DNA of 64,000 bases from Citrobacter sp. Marseille-Q6884 (GTDB lineage Bacteria > Pseudomonadota > Gammaproteobacteria > Enterobacterales > Enterobacteriaceae), in the NCBI RefSeq assembly GCF_945906775.1, contig NZ_CAMDRE010000001.1:868001-932000 (forward strand), written 5' to 3'. The position numbers and the translations under genes are program-made. Positions 1-8,280 of the stretch are shown here, in pieces (the stretch's first letter is position 1; every line of letters begins with the position of its first letter). The notes below the pieces were generated by a model, which was not told where the DNA came from, searched no databases, and saw only the letters and a program-made list of their open reading frames with translations.

Positions 1-184
1 TGAGCGCTGCGATAATCATAAAGGAGACATAGCTGCCGATCATGTACACCTCGCCGTGGGCGAAGTTGATCATGCCGATAATGCCGTAAACCATCGTGTA
101 ACCGATGGCGATCAGCGCATAGGTGCTTCCCAGCGTGACGCCGTTAAACATCTGCTGCAAAAAATAGAGGAACTGCTCGGACAT
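1..184 (-). CDS. livH: Branched-chain amino-acid ABC permease LivH (N-terminal part)
   Basis: This is the start of an inner-membrane permease subunit of the high-affinity leucine/isoleucine/valine (LIV-I/LS) ABC transporter; the gene runs off the left edge. About 61 residues are visible, beginning MSEQFLYFLQQMFNG and continuing with the conserved GYTMVYGIIGMINFAHGEVYM segment typical of LivH-type permeases, in the first membrane helices. It lies 60 bases downstream of livK on the same strand, as in the E. coli livKHMGF operon, so it should be co-transcribed with its binding protein. Identification is by recall of the E. coli protein and by context. Confidence 0.95.
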   Translation of the reverse strand, partial: MSEQFLYFLQQMFNGVTLGSTYALIAIGYTMVYGIIGMINFAHGEVYMIGSYVSFMIIAAL

Positions 185-244
185 AAGGTAACCTTTTTAT
201 ACCCGCCCACTTTGCATGGGCGGTGGGATAACTTGCCTTCAGGC

Positions 245-1354
245 TTATTTCGCGGCGGTAGATGAACCGTCGGCGTGCCACTGGAAGACACCAAAATCAA
301 ATCCCTTCAAATCGCCTTTTTCGTCCCAATTCAGCGGCCCAATCACGGTATCAGCACCGTGAGCTTTCAGATCTTTCACCAGGTCCAGCGGCTCTTTGCT
401 ACCGCTACGATCCATGGCTGTCGCCAGCGACTGAACGGCGGCATAAGTGATCCATACATAAGGACCGGATGGATCTTTTTTGTCCGCTTTGAGTGCATCG
501 ACAATCGGTTTGTTTGCCGGATCCTGGTCATAGCGTTTTGGCATCGTGACCAGCATGCCTTCCGCTGCGTTACCCGCAATGTTGGACAGTGAAGCGTTAC
601 CCACGCCTTCCGGGCCCATAAACTGGGTTTTCAGCCCTACAGCACGTGCCTGGCGCAGCATTTGCCCCATTTCCGGGTAGTAGCCGCCGTAGTAGACAAA
701 ATCGATTTTTTCTTTTTCCAGGCGCGCAATCAGCGCAGAGAAATCTTTCTCGCCGGCGGTGATCCCGTCAAAGAAAACAATGTTGGCTTTGCCCGCTTTC
801 AGCCCCTCTTGAACAGAGCGAGCCAGACCTTCACCGTATTGCTGCTTATCGTGAATAATCGCGATACGCTGCGGTTTCACCTTCTCAAGAATGTATTTCG
901 CTGCTGTCGGCCCCTGCGAGGAGTCAAGACCCGCCGTACGCATGATGTGTGCGTAACCGCGCTGCGTCAGTTCCGGGTTAGTCGCGCCCGGCGTGATCAT
1001 CAGAATACCTTCGTCTTCATAGATATCTGACGCCGGCTGAGTGGATGATGAGCACAGGTGACCAATCACATACTGAATGCCATCGTTAACGATTTTGTTC
1101 GCGACGGCCACCGCCTGTTTTGGATCGCAGGCATCGTCATATTCCACGCCCACCAGCTTGTCGCCTTTGATCCCGCCTTTGGCATTGATATCTTTAATCG
1201 CCTGACGTGCACCATTGAATTCCATATCGCCCCACTGCGCGACCGGGCCTGACATCGCCCCAACCACAGCGACTTTGATCTCCTCCGCCATGACAGTGTG
1301 CGACATTGCCAGTGCTATCACCCCTGCGATGATGGTTTTCGCATTACGTTTCAT
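245..1354 (-). CDS. livK: Leucine-specific periplasmic binding protein LivK
   Basis: Periplasmic solute-binding protein that hands leucine to the LivHMGF transporter. The 369-residue product opens with a Sec signal peptide (MKRNAKTIIAGVIALA, cleavage likely after ...VMA) followed by the mature start EEIKVAVVGAMSGP of the LIV-binding family. A disulfide pair is expected from the two cysteines in YDDACDP and IGHLCSSS. An in-frame ATG five codons upstream (MGIQR) exists, but the internal start gives the usual family length. The protein is very similar to LivJ encoded at 2247-3350, from which it is separated by panM; the pair is an old duplication shared by enterics. A possible Lrp-type site lies 51-71 bases upstream. 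Confidence 0.96.
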   Translation of the reverse strand: MKRNAKTIIAGVIALAMSHTVMAEEIKVAVVGAMSGPVAQWGDMEFNGARQAIKDINAKGGIKGDKLVGVEYDDACDPKQAVAVANKIVNDGIQYVIGHLCSSSTQPASDIYEDEGILMITPGATNPELTQRGYAHIMRTAGLDSSQGPTAAKYILEKVKPQRIAIIHDKQQYGEGLARSVQEGLKAGKANIVFFDGITAGEKDFSALIARLEKEKIDFVYYGGYYPEMGQMLRQARAVGLKTQFMGPEGVGNASLSNIAGNAAEGMLVTMPKRYDQDPANKPIVDALKADKKDPSGPYVWITYAAVQSLATAMDRSGSKEPLDLVKDLKAHGADTVIGPLNWDEKGDLKGFDFGVFQWHADGSSTAAK

Positions 1355-1777
1355 TCTCTGAATCCCCATTCGTGACGTAATTTATATTTTGTATTTATAT
1401 GGTTAAAAAGCAGACTGTGCTTTTTATGGACTGCGCTATTTTTATCAGTCTCATTAATGGTTTAGCACACTTTTTTAAGAAGAATTAGATTAAAATCTCT
1501 ATTTTTCAGTCGATTAAGAAAAGATAATATTCTGCTTTTCACTATAGATAAACAAAAAAAAGTGCGTTTGTCAGCATAAAATAACGGTACAAAGAGCGGA
1601 ATAAAATGCTGCTCTACAGGGTATTATTCTGCCTGTTTTTCAATCTCCACTGTTTCAAACTGAAATTTTCATTGCTGAAAAATTAATAATCTGGTTATTC
1701 GCAGAAAAAAGAGAAAGCATCCGGGCAAATTATTTCGGTACACTGATTCCATCTTTTGTGGTTTGGACATGCTGTCA
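1355..1777. other. livK-panM divergent intergenic region
   Basis: This 423-base AT-rich gap between divergent livK and panM should hold the livK promoter and leader on the minus strand and the panM promoter on the plus strand. Besides the inverted repeat at 1405-1425 I see only A/T-rich runs and no convincing small reading frame. Confidence 0.6.
1405..1425 (-). promoter_or_regulatory. Inverted repeat / weak Lrp-like site before livK
   Basis: AAAAAGCA and TGCTTTTT form an 8-base inverted repeat with a 5-base centre. Read on the minus strand the core AAGCACAGTCTGCTT matches the recalled Lrp consensus (YAGHAWATTWTDCTR) at roughly 10 of 15 positions, and it shares the pattern AGCA-N-AGT-N-TGCT with a better site upstream of livJ. 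Lrp and leucine control of livJ and livK is established in E. coli. A leader hairpin is an alternative reading. Confidence 0.4.
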
Positions 1778-2161
1778 ATGAAGCTGACGATCGTTCGTTT
1801 AGAAAACTTTAGCGCTCAGGACAAGATTGATCTGGGCAAAATCTGGCCGGAGTATTCCGCCTCGTCATTAAGCGTAGATGATACGTGCCGGATCTATGCC
1901 GCACGTTTTAACGATCGTCTGCTGGGTGCGGTACGCGTGACCCTCAGCGGTACGCAAGGCGCGCTGGATTCGCTCCGTGTTCGTGAAATAACCCGCCGTC
2001 GTGGCGTCGGGCAGTACCTCGTCGAGGAAGTTCTTCGGTCTAATCCGGATGTGTCATGCTGGTGGATGGCCGATGTGGGCGTTGAGGATCGAGAAGCCAT
2101 GGCTGCGTTCATGCAAGCGTTAGGGTTTACTGCGCAGGCGGATGGCTGGGAGAAAAGATAA
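1778..2161 (+). CDS. panM: PanD maturation factor PanM (PanZ)
   Basis: Small GNAT-fold protein that, with acetyl-CoA bound, triggers autocatalytic cleavage of pro-PanD to active aspartate decarboxylase and so couples CoA levels to pantothenate synthesis. The 127-residue product matches E. coli PanM/YhhK throughout; the acetyl-CoA loop is seen in VREITRRRGVGQYLVEEV (about residues 70-90). An upstream in-frame TTG adds five residues, but the ATG at 1778 gives the family length and has a GGA element about 12 bases before it. It sits between livK and livJ and is divergent from both neighbours, the usual enteric order. Confidence 0.93.
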   Translation: MKLTIVRLENFSAQDKIDLGKIWPEYSASSLSVDDTCRIYAARFNDRLLGAVRVTLSGTQGALDSLRVREITRRRGVGQYLVEEVLRSNPDVSCWWMADVGVEDREAMAAFMQALGFTAQADGWEKR

Positions 2162-2165
2162 AAAA

Positions 2166-2240
2166 GCCGGATGGCGCTGACGCTTATCCGGCCTACGAAG
2201 CGCTCGTTGCAGGCCGGGTAAGGCGAAGCCGCCACCCGGC
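2166..2240. repeat. BIME: two REP units between panM and livJ
   Basis: Two palindromic REP units: one opens GCCGGATGGCGCTGACGC and closes TTATCCGGCCTAC, the other is GGCCGGGTAAGGCG...GCCACCCGGC. They fill the space between the convergent 3' ends of panM and livJ, the normal place for BIMEs, which protect or terminate transcripts. Confidence 0.88.
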
Positions 2241-2246
2241 ACTCAA

Positions 2247-3350
2247 TTACTTGGCGTCGGTCGCCGTACCGTTTGCATGCCAGTCAAACACGCCAAACTC
2301 GAAGCCTTTCAGATCCCCCTTAGCATCCCAGGAGAGCGGCCCCATCACGGTTTCGACTGAGTTTGCTTTCAGATATTTAGCAATTTCAGCCGGATCATCT
2401 GAGTGATTCAGACCCGCCTGCAACGACTGCAGCGCAGCGTAGGTGGTCCACACAAAGGCACCGCTTGGATCCTGTTTCTTCGCTTTAATCGCATCTACGA
2501 TAGGTTTGTTCGCAGGAACCTGATCGTAGTTCTTCGGTTTGGTGACCAGCAATCCTTCAGCAGATTCACCCGCGATGTTAGACAGCGATACGTTCGCGAC
2601 CCCTTCCGGTCCCATAAACTGCGTTTTCAGGCCAGCAGCGCGGGACTGACGCAGAATCTGCCCCATTTCCGGGTGATAGCCGCCGTAGTAAACAAAGTCG
2701 ATGTTCTCTTTCTTCAGACGCGCGACCAGCGTGGAGAAGTCTTTCTCACCGGCAGTGATCCCGTCAAAGAACACCACGTTGGCGTTCCCTTTTTTCAGGC
2801 CATCCTGCACAGCACGCGCCAGGCCTTCACCGTACTGCTGCTTATCGTGAATGATCGCAATGCGCTGCGGCTTCACTTTTTCCATAATATATTTGGCAGC
2901 CGTTGGTCCCTGATCGGAGTCCAGACCGGTGGTACGCATCACCAGGTTATAACCGCGAGCAGTCAACTCCGGTGCCGTTGCCGCCGGGGTGATCATCAGA
3001 ATGCCTTCATCTTCGTAGATATCAGACGCGGGCTGAGTGGAAGATGAGCACAGATGGCCGATAACGTATTTAATCCCGTCGTTGACCACTTTGTTGGCGA
3101 CCGCAACCGCCTGTTTCGGGTCACAGGCATCGTCATATTTCACGACGACCAGTTTGTCGCCCTTAACGCCACCTTTTGCGTTGATGTCCGCAATCGCCTG
3201 CTCTGCACCGGTAAATTCCTGGTCGCCATACTGCGCCACCGGACCCGACATTGCGCCGACAACGGCCACTTTAATATCCTTAGCAAATGCCATATTGCTC
3301 AAAGACAGGGCGATACATCCTGCCAATAACGCTTTACCCTTCATATTCAT
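2247..3350 (-). CDS. livJ: Leu/Ile/Val periplasmic binding protein LivJ
   Basis: Periplasmic receptor for leucine, isoleucine and valine that feeds the shared LivHMGF permease. The start chosen (MNMKGKALLAG) gives 367 residues, the E. coli length, with a signal peptide ending near ...NMAFA and mature start KDIKVAVVGAMSGPVAQYGD. Conserved cysteines in YDDACDP and IGHLCSSS match LivK. A 19-codon in-frame upstream extension is probably untranslated leader. It is monocistronic here: panM is convergent and rpoH lies 300 bases away. A strong Lrp-consensus-like sequence lies 94-108 bases upstream of the start. Confidence 0.96.
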   Translation of the reverse strand: MNMKGKALLAGCIALSLSNMAFAKDIKVAVVGAMSGPVAQYGDQEFTGAEQAIADINAKGGVKGDKLVVVKYDDACDPKQAVAVANKVVNDGIKYVIGHLCSSSTQPASDIYEDEGILMITPAATAPELTARGYNLVMRTTGLDSDQGPTAAKYIMEKVKPQRIAIIHDKQQYGEGLARAVQDGLKKGNANVVFFDGITAGEKDFSTLVARLKKENIDFVYYGGYHPEMGQILRQSRAAGLKTQFMGPEGVANVSLSNIAGESAEGLLVTKPKNYDQVPANKPIVDAIKAKKQDPSGAFVWTTYAALQSLQAGLNHSDDPAEIAKYLKANSVETVMGPLSWDAKGDLKGFEFGVFDWHANGTATDAK

Positions 3351-3438
3351 CCTGACAATCCCCATTATTGTGGTTGTTACGTGTGTTGTGATGTTGTTGT
3401 TCAGCACTTTATTTCGATTATTGGATAGCTACCCGTGC

Positions 3439-3460
3439 TTTAGCAGCATACTCTGCTAAA
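3439..3460 (-). promoter_or_regulatory. Lrp-like operator upstream of livJ
   Basis: TTTAGCAG and CTGCTAAA form a perfect 8-base inverted repeat around a 6-base centre. On the minus strand the core TAGCAGAGTATGCTG fits 13 of 15 positions of the recalled Lrp consensus YAGHAWATTWTDCTR. Lrp repression of livJ is established in E. coli; the exact site here is inferred from sequence. Confidence 0.6.
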
Positions 3461-3570
3461 ACATACCCGATTTTTATGATTTTGGAATAGCTAAATTTGA
3501 CATGCGGATAACAAGTTGATGACAAAAAGCGTAGACCACAGAGTGTGATAGCAGGATGACGGAGGGGATA

Positions 3571-3604
3571 AAAACAAAAAACCCCGGATTTGCACCCAGG
3601 GTTT
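3571..3604 (-). terminator. Rho-independent terminator of rpoH
   Basis: In the minus-strand transcript AAACCC-T-GG pairs with CC-G-GGGTTT across a short loop and runs into TTTTTTGTTTTT, 48 bases after the rpoH stop codon. Confidence 0.88.
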
Positions 3605-3651
3605 ATTCACTTTTCTATGCCTGACGACGCTAACACGCCGTCGCAGGAAAA

Positions 3652-4506
3652 TTACGCTTCGATTGCCGCGCGCAGTTTCTTCATGGCGTTCTTTTCAAGC
3701 TGACGCACACGTTCAGCGGAAACACCGTAGCGATCGGCCAGTTCCTGCAGCGTTGACTTGTTGTCTTCGTCTAACCAACGTGCGCGGATAATGTCCTGGC
3801 TACGTTCGTCCAGACCCTGCATTGCGTCGGTCAGTCGGTTAGCGGCCTGCTCTTCCCAGTTATCGTCTTCAATGCCGTCAGCAAAGTTAGACGATTTATC
3901 CTGCAGATACAGAACGGGCGCCATCGGCTGGCTGTCGGACTCGTCGTCCGAAGACATATCAAACGTCATGTCCTGCGCCGCCATGCGGGATTCCATTTCG
4001 CGAACGTCTTTGCTGGAAACACCCAGTTCGCGCGCTACCATTTCGACTTCATCCTGATTAAACCAGCCCAGACGCTGCTTGGTTTTACGCAGGTTAAAGA
4101 ACAGCTTACGCTGTGCTTTCGTGGTCGCGACTTTGACGATACGCCAGTTACGCAGAACGTATTCGTGGATCTCAGCTTTGATCCAGTGCACGGCGAAGGA
4201 GACCAGGCGCACACCCACTTCCGGGTTAAAACGGCGCACGGCTTTCATCAGGCCGATATTACCTTCCTGAATCAGATCCGCCTGCGGCAGGCCATAGCCC
4301 GCATAATTACGAGCAACATGAACAACAAAGCGCAGGTGAGACAGGATCAGCGTTTTAGCTGCTTCCAGATCGCCCTGGTAATGCAGCTTTTCAGCCAGTG
4401 CCCGCTCCTCGTCAGCCGACAACATCGGCCACGCGTTCGCAGCCCGGATGTAGGAGTCCAGGTTACCAACAGGGGCTAAAGCTAAAGTTTGCATTTCTTT
4501 GGTCAT
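3652..4506 (-). CDS. rpoH: RNA polymerase heat-shock sigma factor RpoH (sigma-32)
   Basis: Sigma factor that directs RNA polymerase to chaperone and protease genes after heat or envelope stress. The 284-residue product is almost identical to E. coli RpoH: region 2 with DLIQEGNIGLMKAVRRF and SFAVHWIKAEI, the RpoH-specific box QRKLFFNLR at residues 132-140 and a region 4 helix-turn-helix (STLQELADRYGVSAERVRQLE). In E. coli the mRNA around the start codon is an RNA thermometer; the coding start is conserved here. Upstream lie two DnaA boxes, matching the known DnaA control of rpoH promoters. The gene follows ftsX in the same direction with a 254-base promoter region. Confidence 0.98.
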   Translation of the reverse strand: MTKEMQTLALAPVGNLDSYIRAANAWPMLSADEERALAEKLHYQGDLEAAKTLILSHLRFVVHVARNYAGYGLPQADLIQEGNIGLMKAVRRFNPEVGVRLVSFAVHWIKAEIHEYVLRNWRIVKVATTKAQRKLFFNLRKTKQRLGWFNQDEVEMVARELGVSSKDVREMESRMAAQDMTFDMSSDDESDSQPMAPVLYLQDKSSNFADGIEDDNWEEQAANRLTDAMQGLDERSQDIIRARWLDEDNKSTLQELADRYGVSAERVRQLEKNAMKKLRAAIEA

Positions 4507-4617
4507 TCAAATCCTCTCAATCTTTATCATCCGGCATGCTGAAAAACCAATAGCAACAACCATGCCAGAGCTTATGAGCAACGAGAATATCATTCAATCT
4601 TTTATCAGACAGTGATT

Positions 4618-4650
4618 TTATCCACAAGTTCCGTGTCGTACTGTGTATAA
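4618..4650. promoter_or_regulatory. Pair of DnaA boxes in the rpoH promoter region
   Basis: TTATCCACA at 4618-4626 is a perfect DnaA box, and TGTGTATAA at 4642-4650 is the reverse complement of TTATACACA, a second box in the opposite orientation. They lie about 110-145 bases upstream of the rpoH start. DnaA binding at rpoH promoters is known in E. coli. Confidence 0.75.
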
Positions 4651-4705
4651 ATTACGCACAAAATGTGACATCACGATGAATGCGCCGGGAAGAGACAACA
4701 GGGAC

Positions 4706-4744
4706 TCTTTCCCTGCAGAGCGAACTACTCAGTGCAGGGAAAGA
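4706..4744 (-). terminator. Strong hairpin between ftsX and rpoH
   Basis: TCTTTCCCTGCA and TGCAGGGAAAGA form a perfect 12-base stem with a 15-base loop, 16 bases after the ftsX stop. The minus-strand sequence after it (GTCCCTGTTGTC) is not a good U-tract, so it may be a weak or bypassed terminator or a stability element between ftsX and rpoH. Confidence 0.55.
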
Positions 4745-4760
4745 TTATACCAGAGATTTT

Positions 4761-5819
4761 TTAATCGGGGGTAAAGTGGCGTAAATGTTGAACCGTGGCA
4801 AGCCAGGCTGCCACCCAGCCAATCATTGAGCACACCAGCAGTAGCAGCAGGCATTCGTCAAATGATAAGCCGTTGATATCAAACTTAGTTCCAAAAATCT
4901 GCGCCACTTCAGTGACCGCTGACGACAGACGCATCACCAAAATTTCTGACAAAATCAGTGAAAGAAATGCGCCAGAAAAACCTAACAGCGCTCCGCCGTA
5001 CAGGAACGGTCGCAGGATAAATCCATCCGTTGCGCCAATCAGTTTCTGCACGTTAATGGTGTCGCGACGCGCAAAAATGCTCAGACGAACACTGTTACCG
5101 ATGACCAGGAAGACCGCGGCGACCATCAGCACGCCAATCATCGCGGAGACACGCCCAACCAGCCCCGTCAACGCAGCCAGTCGCGCAAACCAGCTGTCGT
5201 CCATGCGAACTTCATCAACACCGTTGATTTGCGCCACACGGTCACGTAGCGTGTTCAGCGATGCCGTGCCCTGGAAATCCAGTTTCGGGATCACCACCGC
5301 CACGGCGGGCAGCGGGTTCTCTTCGAGCATATCCAGTGCGCCGCCAAAACCTGACCAGTTACGGAATTCGCCCAGCGCATCGTCGCGGGAAAGGTAATTG
5401 ACTTTCTCCACGCCCTGCTCTGCCTGCAACTGACCGACGACCCGCGCCGCTGCATCATCATCCAGTGTTTTTTGCAGATACACGGTGATCTGTGGGGACG
5501 GATAATACTGACTTGCCGCCTGGTTAACGTTCTTGTAGACCATGTAGCAAACGCTCGGCAACGTCAGGGAGATGGCGATAACCATCACCGTCAGGAACGT
5601 GGCCAGCGGCTTACTTTTCAGATCCTGTAACGCGCCCTGGAAGGCATAGCGCACCTGCTCGTTGAAGACGTTGGTTTTGCGTGAATTCGGTTTCGGTGCT
5701 GATTTCGCACGCTTTGGCGCGTTACGACCGCCGTCCCCTGACGCGCCGCCCGATTTACGGAAGCGGTCCAGTCGGCCACCGAACTGTTTAATTTGGTTAA
5801 TCGCATCGCGCCTATTCAT
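4761..5819 (-). CDS. ftsX: Cell division protein FtsX
   Basis: Membrane subunit of the FtsEX complex at the division ring, which activates periplasmic amidase activators such as EnvC. The 352-residue protein has a basic cytoplasmic N-terminus (RRDAINQIKQFGGRLDRFRKSGG), four predicted membrane helices (first near residues 75-95, three in the C-terminal 130 residues) and a large periplasmic loop between helices 1 and 2. Its start overlaps the end of ftsE by 8 bases, indicating translational coupling in the ftsY-ftsE-ftsX operon. Confidence 0.97.
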   Translation of the reverse strand: MNRRDAINQIKQFGGRLDRFRKSGGASGDGGRNAPKRAKSAPKPNSRKTNVFNEQVRYAFQGALQDLKSKPLATFLTVMVIAISLTLPSVCYMVYKNVNQAASQYYPSPQITVYLQKTLDDDAAARVVGQLQAEQGVEKVNYLSRDDALGEFRNWSGFGGALDMLEENPLPAVAVVIPKLDFQGTASLNTLRDRVAQINGVDEVRMDDSWFARLAALTGLVGRVSAMIGVLMVAAVFLVIGNSVRLSIFARRDTINVQKLIGATDGFILRPFLYGGALLGFSGAFLSLILSEILVMRLSSAVTEVAQIFGTKFDINGLSFDECLLLLLVCSMIGWVAAWLATVQHLRHFTPD

Positions 5820-6480
5820 GAGCTATGCCTCCATGCAGATGTCCATCGCTCAGGACCAGCTGACGATATGAACGACGGGAGATCAGCCCGATATCGTGCG
5901 TTGCCATTAATACCGTTACCCCAACGCGGTTAAACTCTTCGAACAAACGCAAGATCCCTTCTGACAATGCGTCATCCAGGTTCCCCGTCGGTTCATCCGC
6001 CAGTAATACCGCGGGTTTATTCACCACTGCACGGGCAATCCCCACGCGCTGCTGTTCACCGCCGGAGAGTTGAATCGGGAAGTTCTTCGCTTTGTCCAAC
6101 AGCCCGACCTTATCCAGCGCTGCCGACACGCGGCGACGAATATCGTCCCCGCTGGCGCCCGCGATGATGAGCGGGATAGCCACGTTGTCAAAAACCGTTC
6201 GGTCCATCAACAGGTGGTGATCCTGAAAAATCATCCCGATCTGGCGACGCAGAAACGGCACTTCGCGGTTTTTCAAACGGCTGATGTCATGCCCGCTGAA
6301 GTAGATTTTCCCGGCGCTGGGCCGCTCAATTCCACAGATCAGCTTCAGCAGGGTACTTTTCCCCGCACCGGAGTGGCCGGTCAGAAACGCCATCTCGCCA
6401 GGCTGCATATGGAAGGTCACTCCCTGCAGCGCTTGTCTCCCACCGAGATAGGCCTTGCTGACATGTTCAAAGCGAATCAT
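5812..6480 (-). CDS. ftsE: Cell division ATP-binding protein FtsE
   Basis: ABC-type ATPase partner of FtsX. The 222 residues show Walker A GHSGAGKS (35-42), Q-loop near FQDHH, signature LSGGEQQ (138-144) and Walker B VLLADEP with the catalytic Glu at 163. It starts 2 bases after the ftsY stop and overlaps ftsX by 8 bases, so the three genes form a tightly packed operon. ATP hydrolysis drives a conformational change in FtsX rather than transport, by analogy with E. coli. Confidence 0.97.
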   Translation of the reverse strand: MIRFEHVSKAYLGGRQALQGVTFHMQPGEMAFLTGHSGAGKSTLLKLICGIERPSAGKIYFSGHDISRLKNREVPFLRRQIGMIFQDHHLLMDRTVFDNVAIPLIIAGASGDDIRRRVSAALDKVGLLDKAKNFPIQLSGGEQQRVGIARAVVNKPAVLLADEPTGNLDDALSEGILRLFEEFNRVGVTVLMATHDIGLISRRSYRQLVLSDGHLHGGIAHE

Positions 6481-6482
6481 TG

Positions 6483-8003
6483 TTAATCCTCTCGGGCAAA
6501 AAGTGCCTCAATAAAATCGCCCGCTTTAAACGGACGTAAATCCTCGATACGTTCGCCCACGCCGATATATCGGATAGGGATGCCAAACTGGTCAGCGACC
6601 GAGAAAATTACCCCACCTTTCGCCGTACCGTCCAGCTTGGTTAACGTAATACCGGTCAAGCCCACCGCTTCATGGAACAGTTTGGCCTGGCTTATCGCAT
6701 TCTGCCCGGTGCTGGCATCGATAGTCAGCATAACTTCATGCGGCGCGTCTTCGTCCAGTTTCTTCATCACGCGAACGATTTTTTTCAGTTCTTCCATCAG
6801 GTGCGCTTTGTTCTGCAAGCGACCGGCGGTATCGGCGATCAGCACATCAACGTTACGCGCTTTCGCAGCCTGGATGGCATCAAAAATAACGGACGCAGAA
6901 TCCGCGCCGGTATGCTGAGCAATCACCGGGATGTTATTACGCTGACCCCAAACCTGCAGCTGTTCTACCGCCGCCGCACGGAAGGTGTCACCCGCCGCCA
7001 GCATTACCGATTTACCCTGCTGCTCAAACTGACGCGCCAGCTTACCGATAGTGGTGGTTTTACCCACGCCGTTTACGCCAACCATTAAGATAACAAAGGG
7101 CGTTTTGCCATCAACATTCAGCGGTTCGTCAACTTTCGCCAGAATCTCGCCCATCTCATCTTTCAACAGACCGTACAGCGCTTCTGCATCTTTGAGCTGT
7201 TTGCGGCTGGCGCCTTCCGTCAGATTCGCGATGATTTTGCGAGTGGTTTCCACACCCACGTCAGCAATCAGCAATTGCTCTTCCAGCTCTTCAAACAGAT
7301 CATCGTCGATCTTTTTACCCCGGAACAGACTGATAAATCCGGAACCCAGGTTTTCTTTTGTTTTCAGCAGACTACGTTTCAGACGCGCAAAGAACCCTTC
7401 TTTAGTCGGCTTCTCCTGCTCCTGTACCGTCTCTTCTGCAACCGCGTCTTCTCCCTGCTCGTCTTGTGCAGAGGTCTCTTCAACGGGCACAACGATGACC
7501 GCTTCTTCCGCGGCCTCGGCTGCCAGCGCCTGCGCTTCCAGCTCTTCGTCAGTTAGTTGCGGTTCGTTTTCCGCTTCTTCTTCAACCGCCTCAACAATCT
7601 CAACGGTTTCCGCTTCGGCCTGCCACTCTTCTGGCGAAATTTCTTCGGCTTTCACCTCTTCCGGCAGCGGCAACTCTTCATGTTCGGTAGCCACCGTCGG
7701 TGCTGGCGCTTCCACAACCGGCTCAACGTCGGCTTGCGGATGTTCGACAACCGGTTCTTCTTCCGGCTGCAGTTTTTCGATTTCCGCAACCTGTTCAGTG
7801 ACTTCAACAACTTCAGCAGCAAAGGCTTCTGTTTCCGCCTCGCTATGGGATTCCTGCGCGCGCGGCTGTTCCTCAACGACGGCAGTGTCTTCAGCAACCG
7901 GTTGTTGTTCTTCGTTTTTTAGTTCTGTCTCGTTTTCCGGTGCCTGCTCTTTTTGACCAAAGCCCAGCCAGGAAAAAAAGCCACGTTTTTTCTCTTTCGC
8001 CAT
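6483..8003 (-). CDS. ftsY: Signal recognition particle receptor FtsY
   Basis: SRP receptor GTPase that docks ribosome-SRP complexes at the inner membrane. The 506-residue product has an N-terminal amphipathic segment (KKRGFFSWLGFGQK), a long Glu/Ala/Val-rich acidic A domain (about residues 20-200, the source of slight length differences from E. coli), then the NG domain from about 205 with P-loop GVNGVGKTTTIGKLA, DTAGRLQNK and TKLDGTAKGG. It is the first gene of ftsYEX and is divergent from rsmD across an ERIC element. The A domain has very biased codons, giving long spurious frames on the other strand. Confidence 0.97.
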   Translation of the reverse strand: MAKEKKRGFFSWLGFGQKEQAPENETELKNEEQQPVAEDTAVVEEQPRAQESHSEAETEAFAAEVVEVTEQVAEIEKLQPEEEPVVEHPQADVEPVVEAPAPTVATEHEELPLPEEVKAEEISPEEWQAEAETVEIVEAVEEEAENEPQLTDEELEAQALAAEAAEEAVIVVPVEETSAQDEQGEDAVAEETVQEQEKPTKEGFFARLKRSLLKTKENLGSGFISLFRGKKIDDDLFEELEEQLLIADVGVETTRKIIANLTEGASRKQLKDAEALYGLLKDEMGEILAKVDEPLNVDGKTPFVILMVGVNGVGKTTTIGKLARQFEQQGKSVMLAAGDTFRAAAVEQLQVWGQRNNIPVIAQHTGADSASVIFDAIQAAKARNVDVLIADTAGRLQNKAHLMEELKKIVRVMKKLDEDAPHEVMLTIDASTGQNAISQAKLFHEAVGLTGITLTKLDGTAKGGVIFSVADQFGIPIRYIGVGERIEDLRPFKAGDFIEALFARED

Positions 8004-8093
8004 TTGCGACTACACTCCCCCGCTGTTGCTTCATGGCACAGCGTCAACGCTATGTACATAGCAGCTAAAAAAATGATGAAATAGTCTATCACT

Positions 8094-8220
8094 TATACCC
8101 AATGAATTTCGAGTTACGTCAAGGCGGCAAGCGCACGAATCCCGATGAGCTTACTTTGAGTAAGTGATTTGGGTGAGTAAGTGCAGCCAACGAAGAGGTC
8201 ACTTGAAAGGCGACGGGTTA
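8094..8220. repeat. ERIC element between ftsY and rsmD
   Basis: About 127 bases from TATACCC to GACGGGTTA with the ERIC landmarks AATTTCGAGTTACGTC, GGCGGCAAG, GAGCTTACTTTGAGTAAGTG, GGGTGAGTAAGTGCAGCCAACG and CTTGAAAGGCGACGGGT. It occupies about half of the 277-base divergent gap, so the ftsY and rsmD promoters must lie on either side of it or within it. Confidence 0.88.
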
Positions 8221-8280
8221 ACTTAACTCACATCACCGCCTGGAATGACATGTTATAGGGCGGATTGAGCAATAATAGAA

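Larger units (their letters stand above)
3351..3651. other. livJ-rpoH spacer
   Basis: This 301-base gap holds the livJ leader and promoter (minus strand, next to 3350), an Lrp-like palindrome at 3439-3460, and the rpoH terminator at 3571-3604. No reading frame in it looks real. Confidence 0.6.

Noticed and set aside
2403..3047. 214-codon plus-strand frame
   Set aside because: Antisense to livJ, and a similar frame appears opposite livK because the two genes are homologous; not evidence for a gene.
7051..7956. 301-codon serine/threonine-rich frame on the plus strand
   Set aside because: Fully antisense to ftsY. It arises from the Glu/Ala-rich codon bias of the FtsY acidic domain and has no ribosome site or recognisable family.
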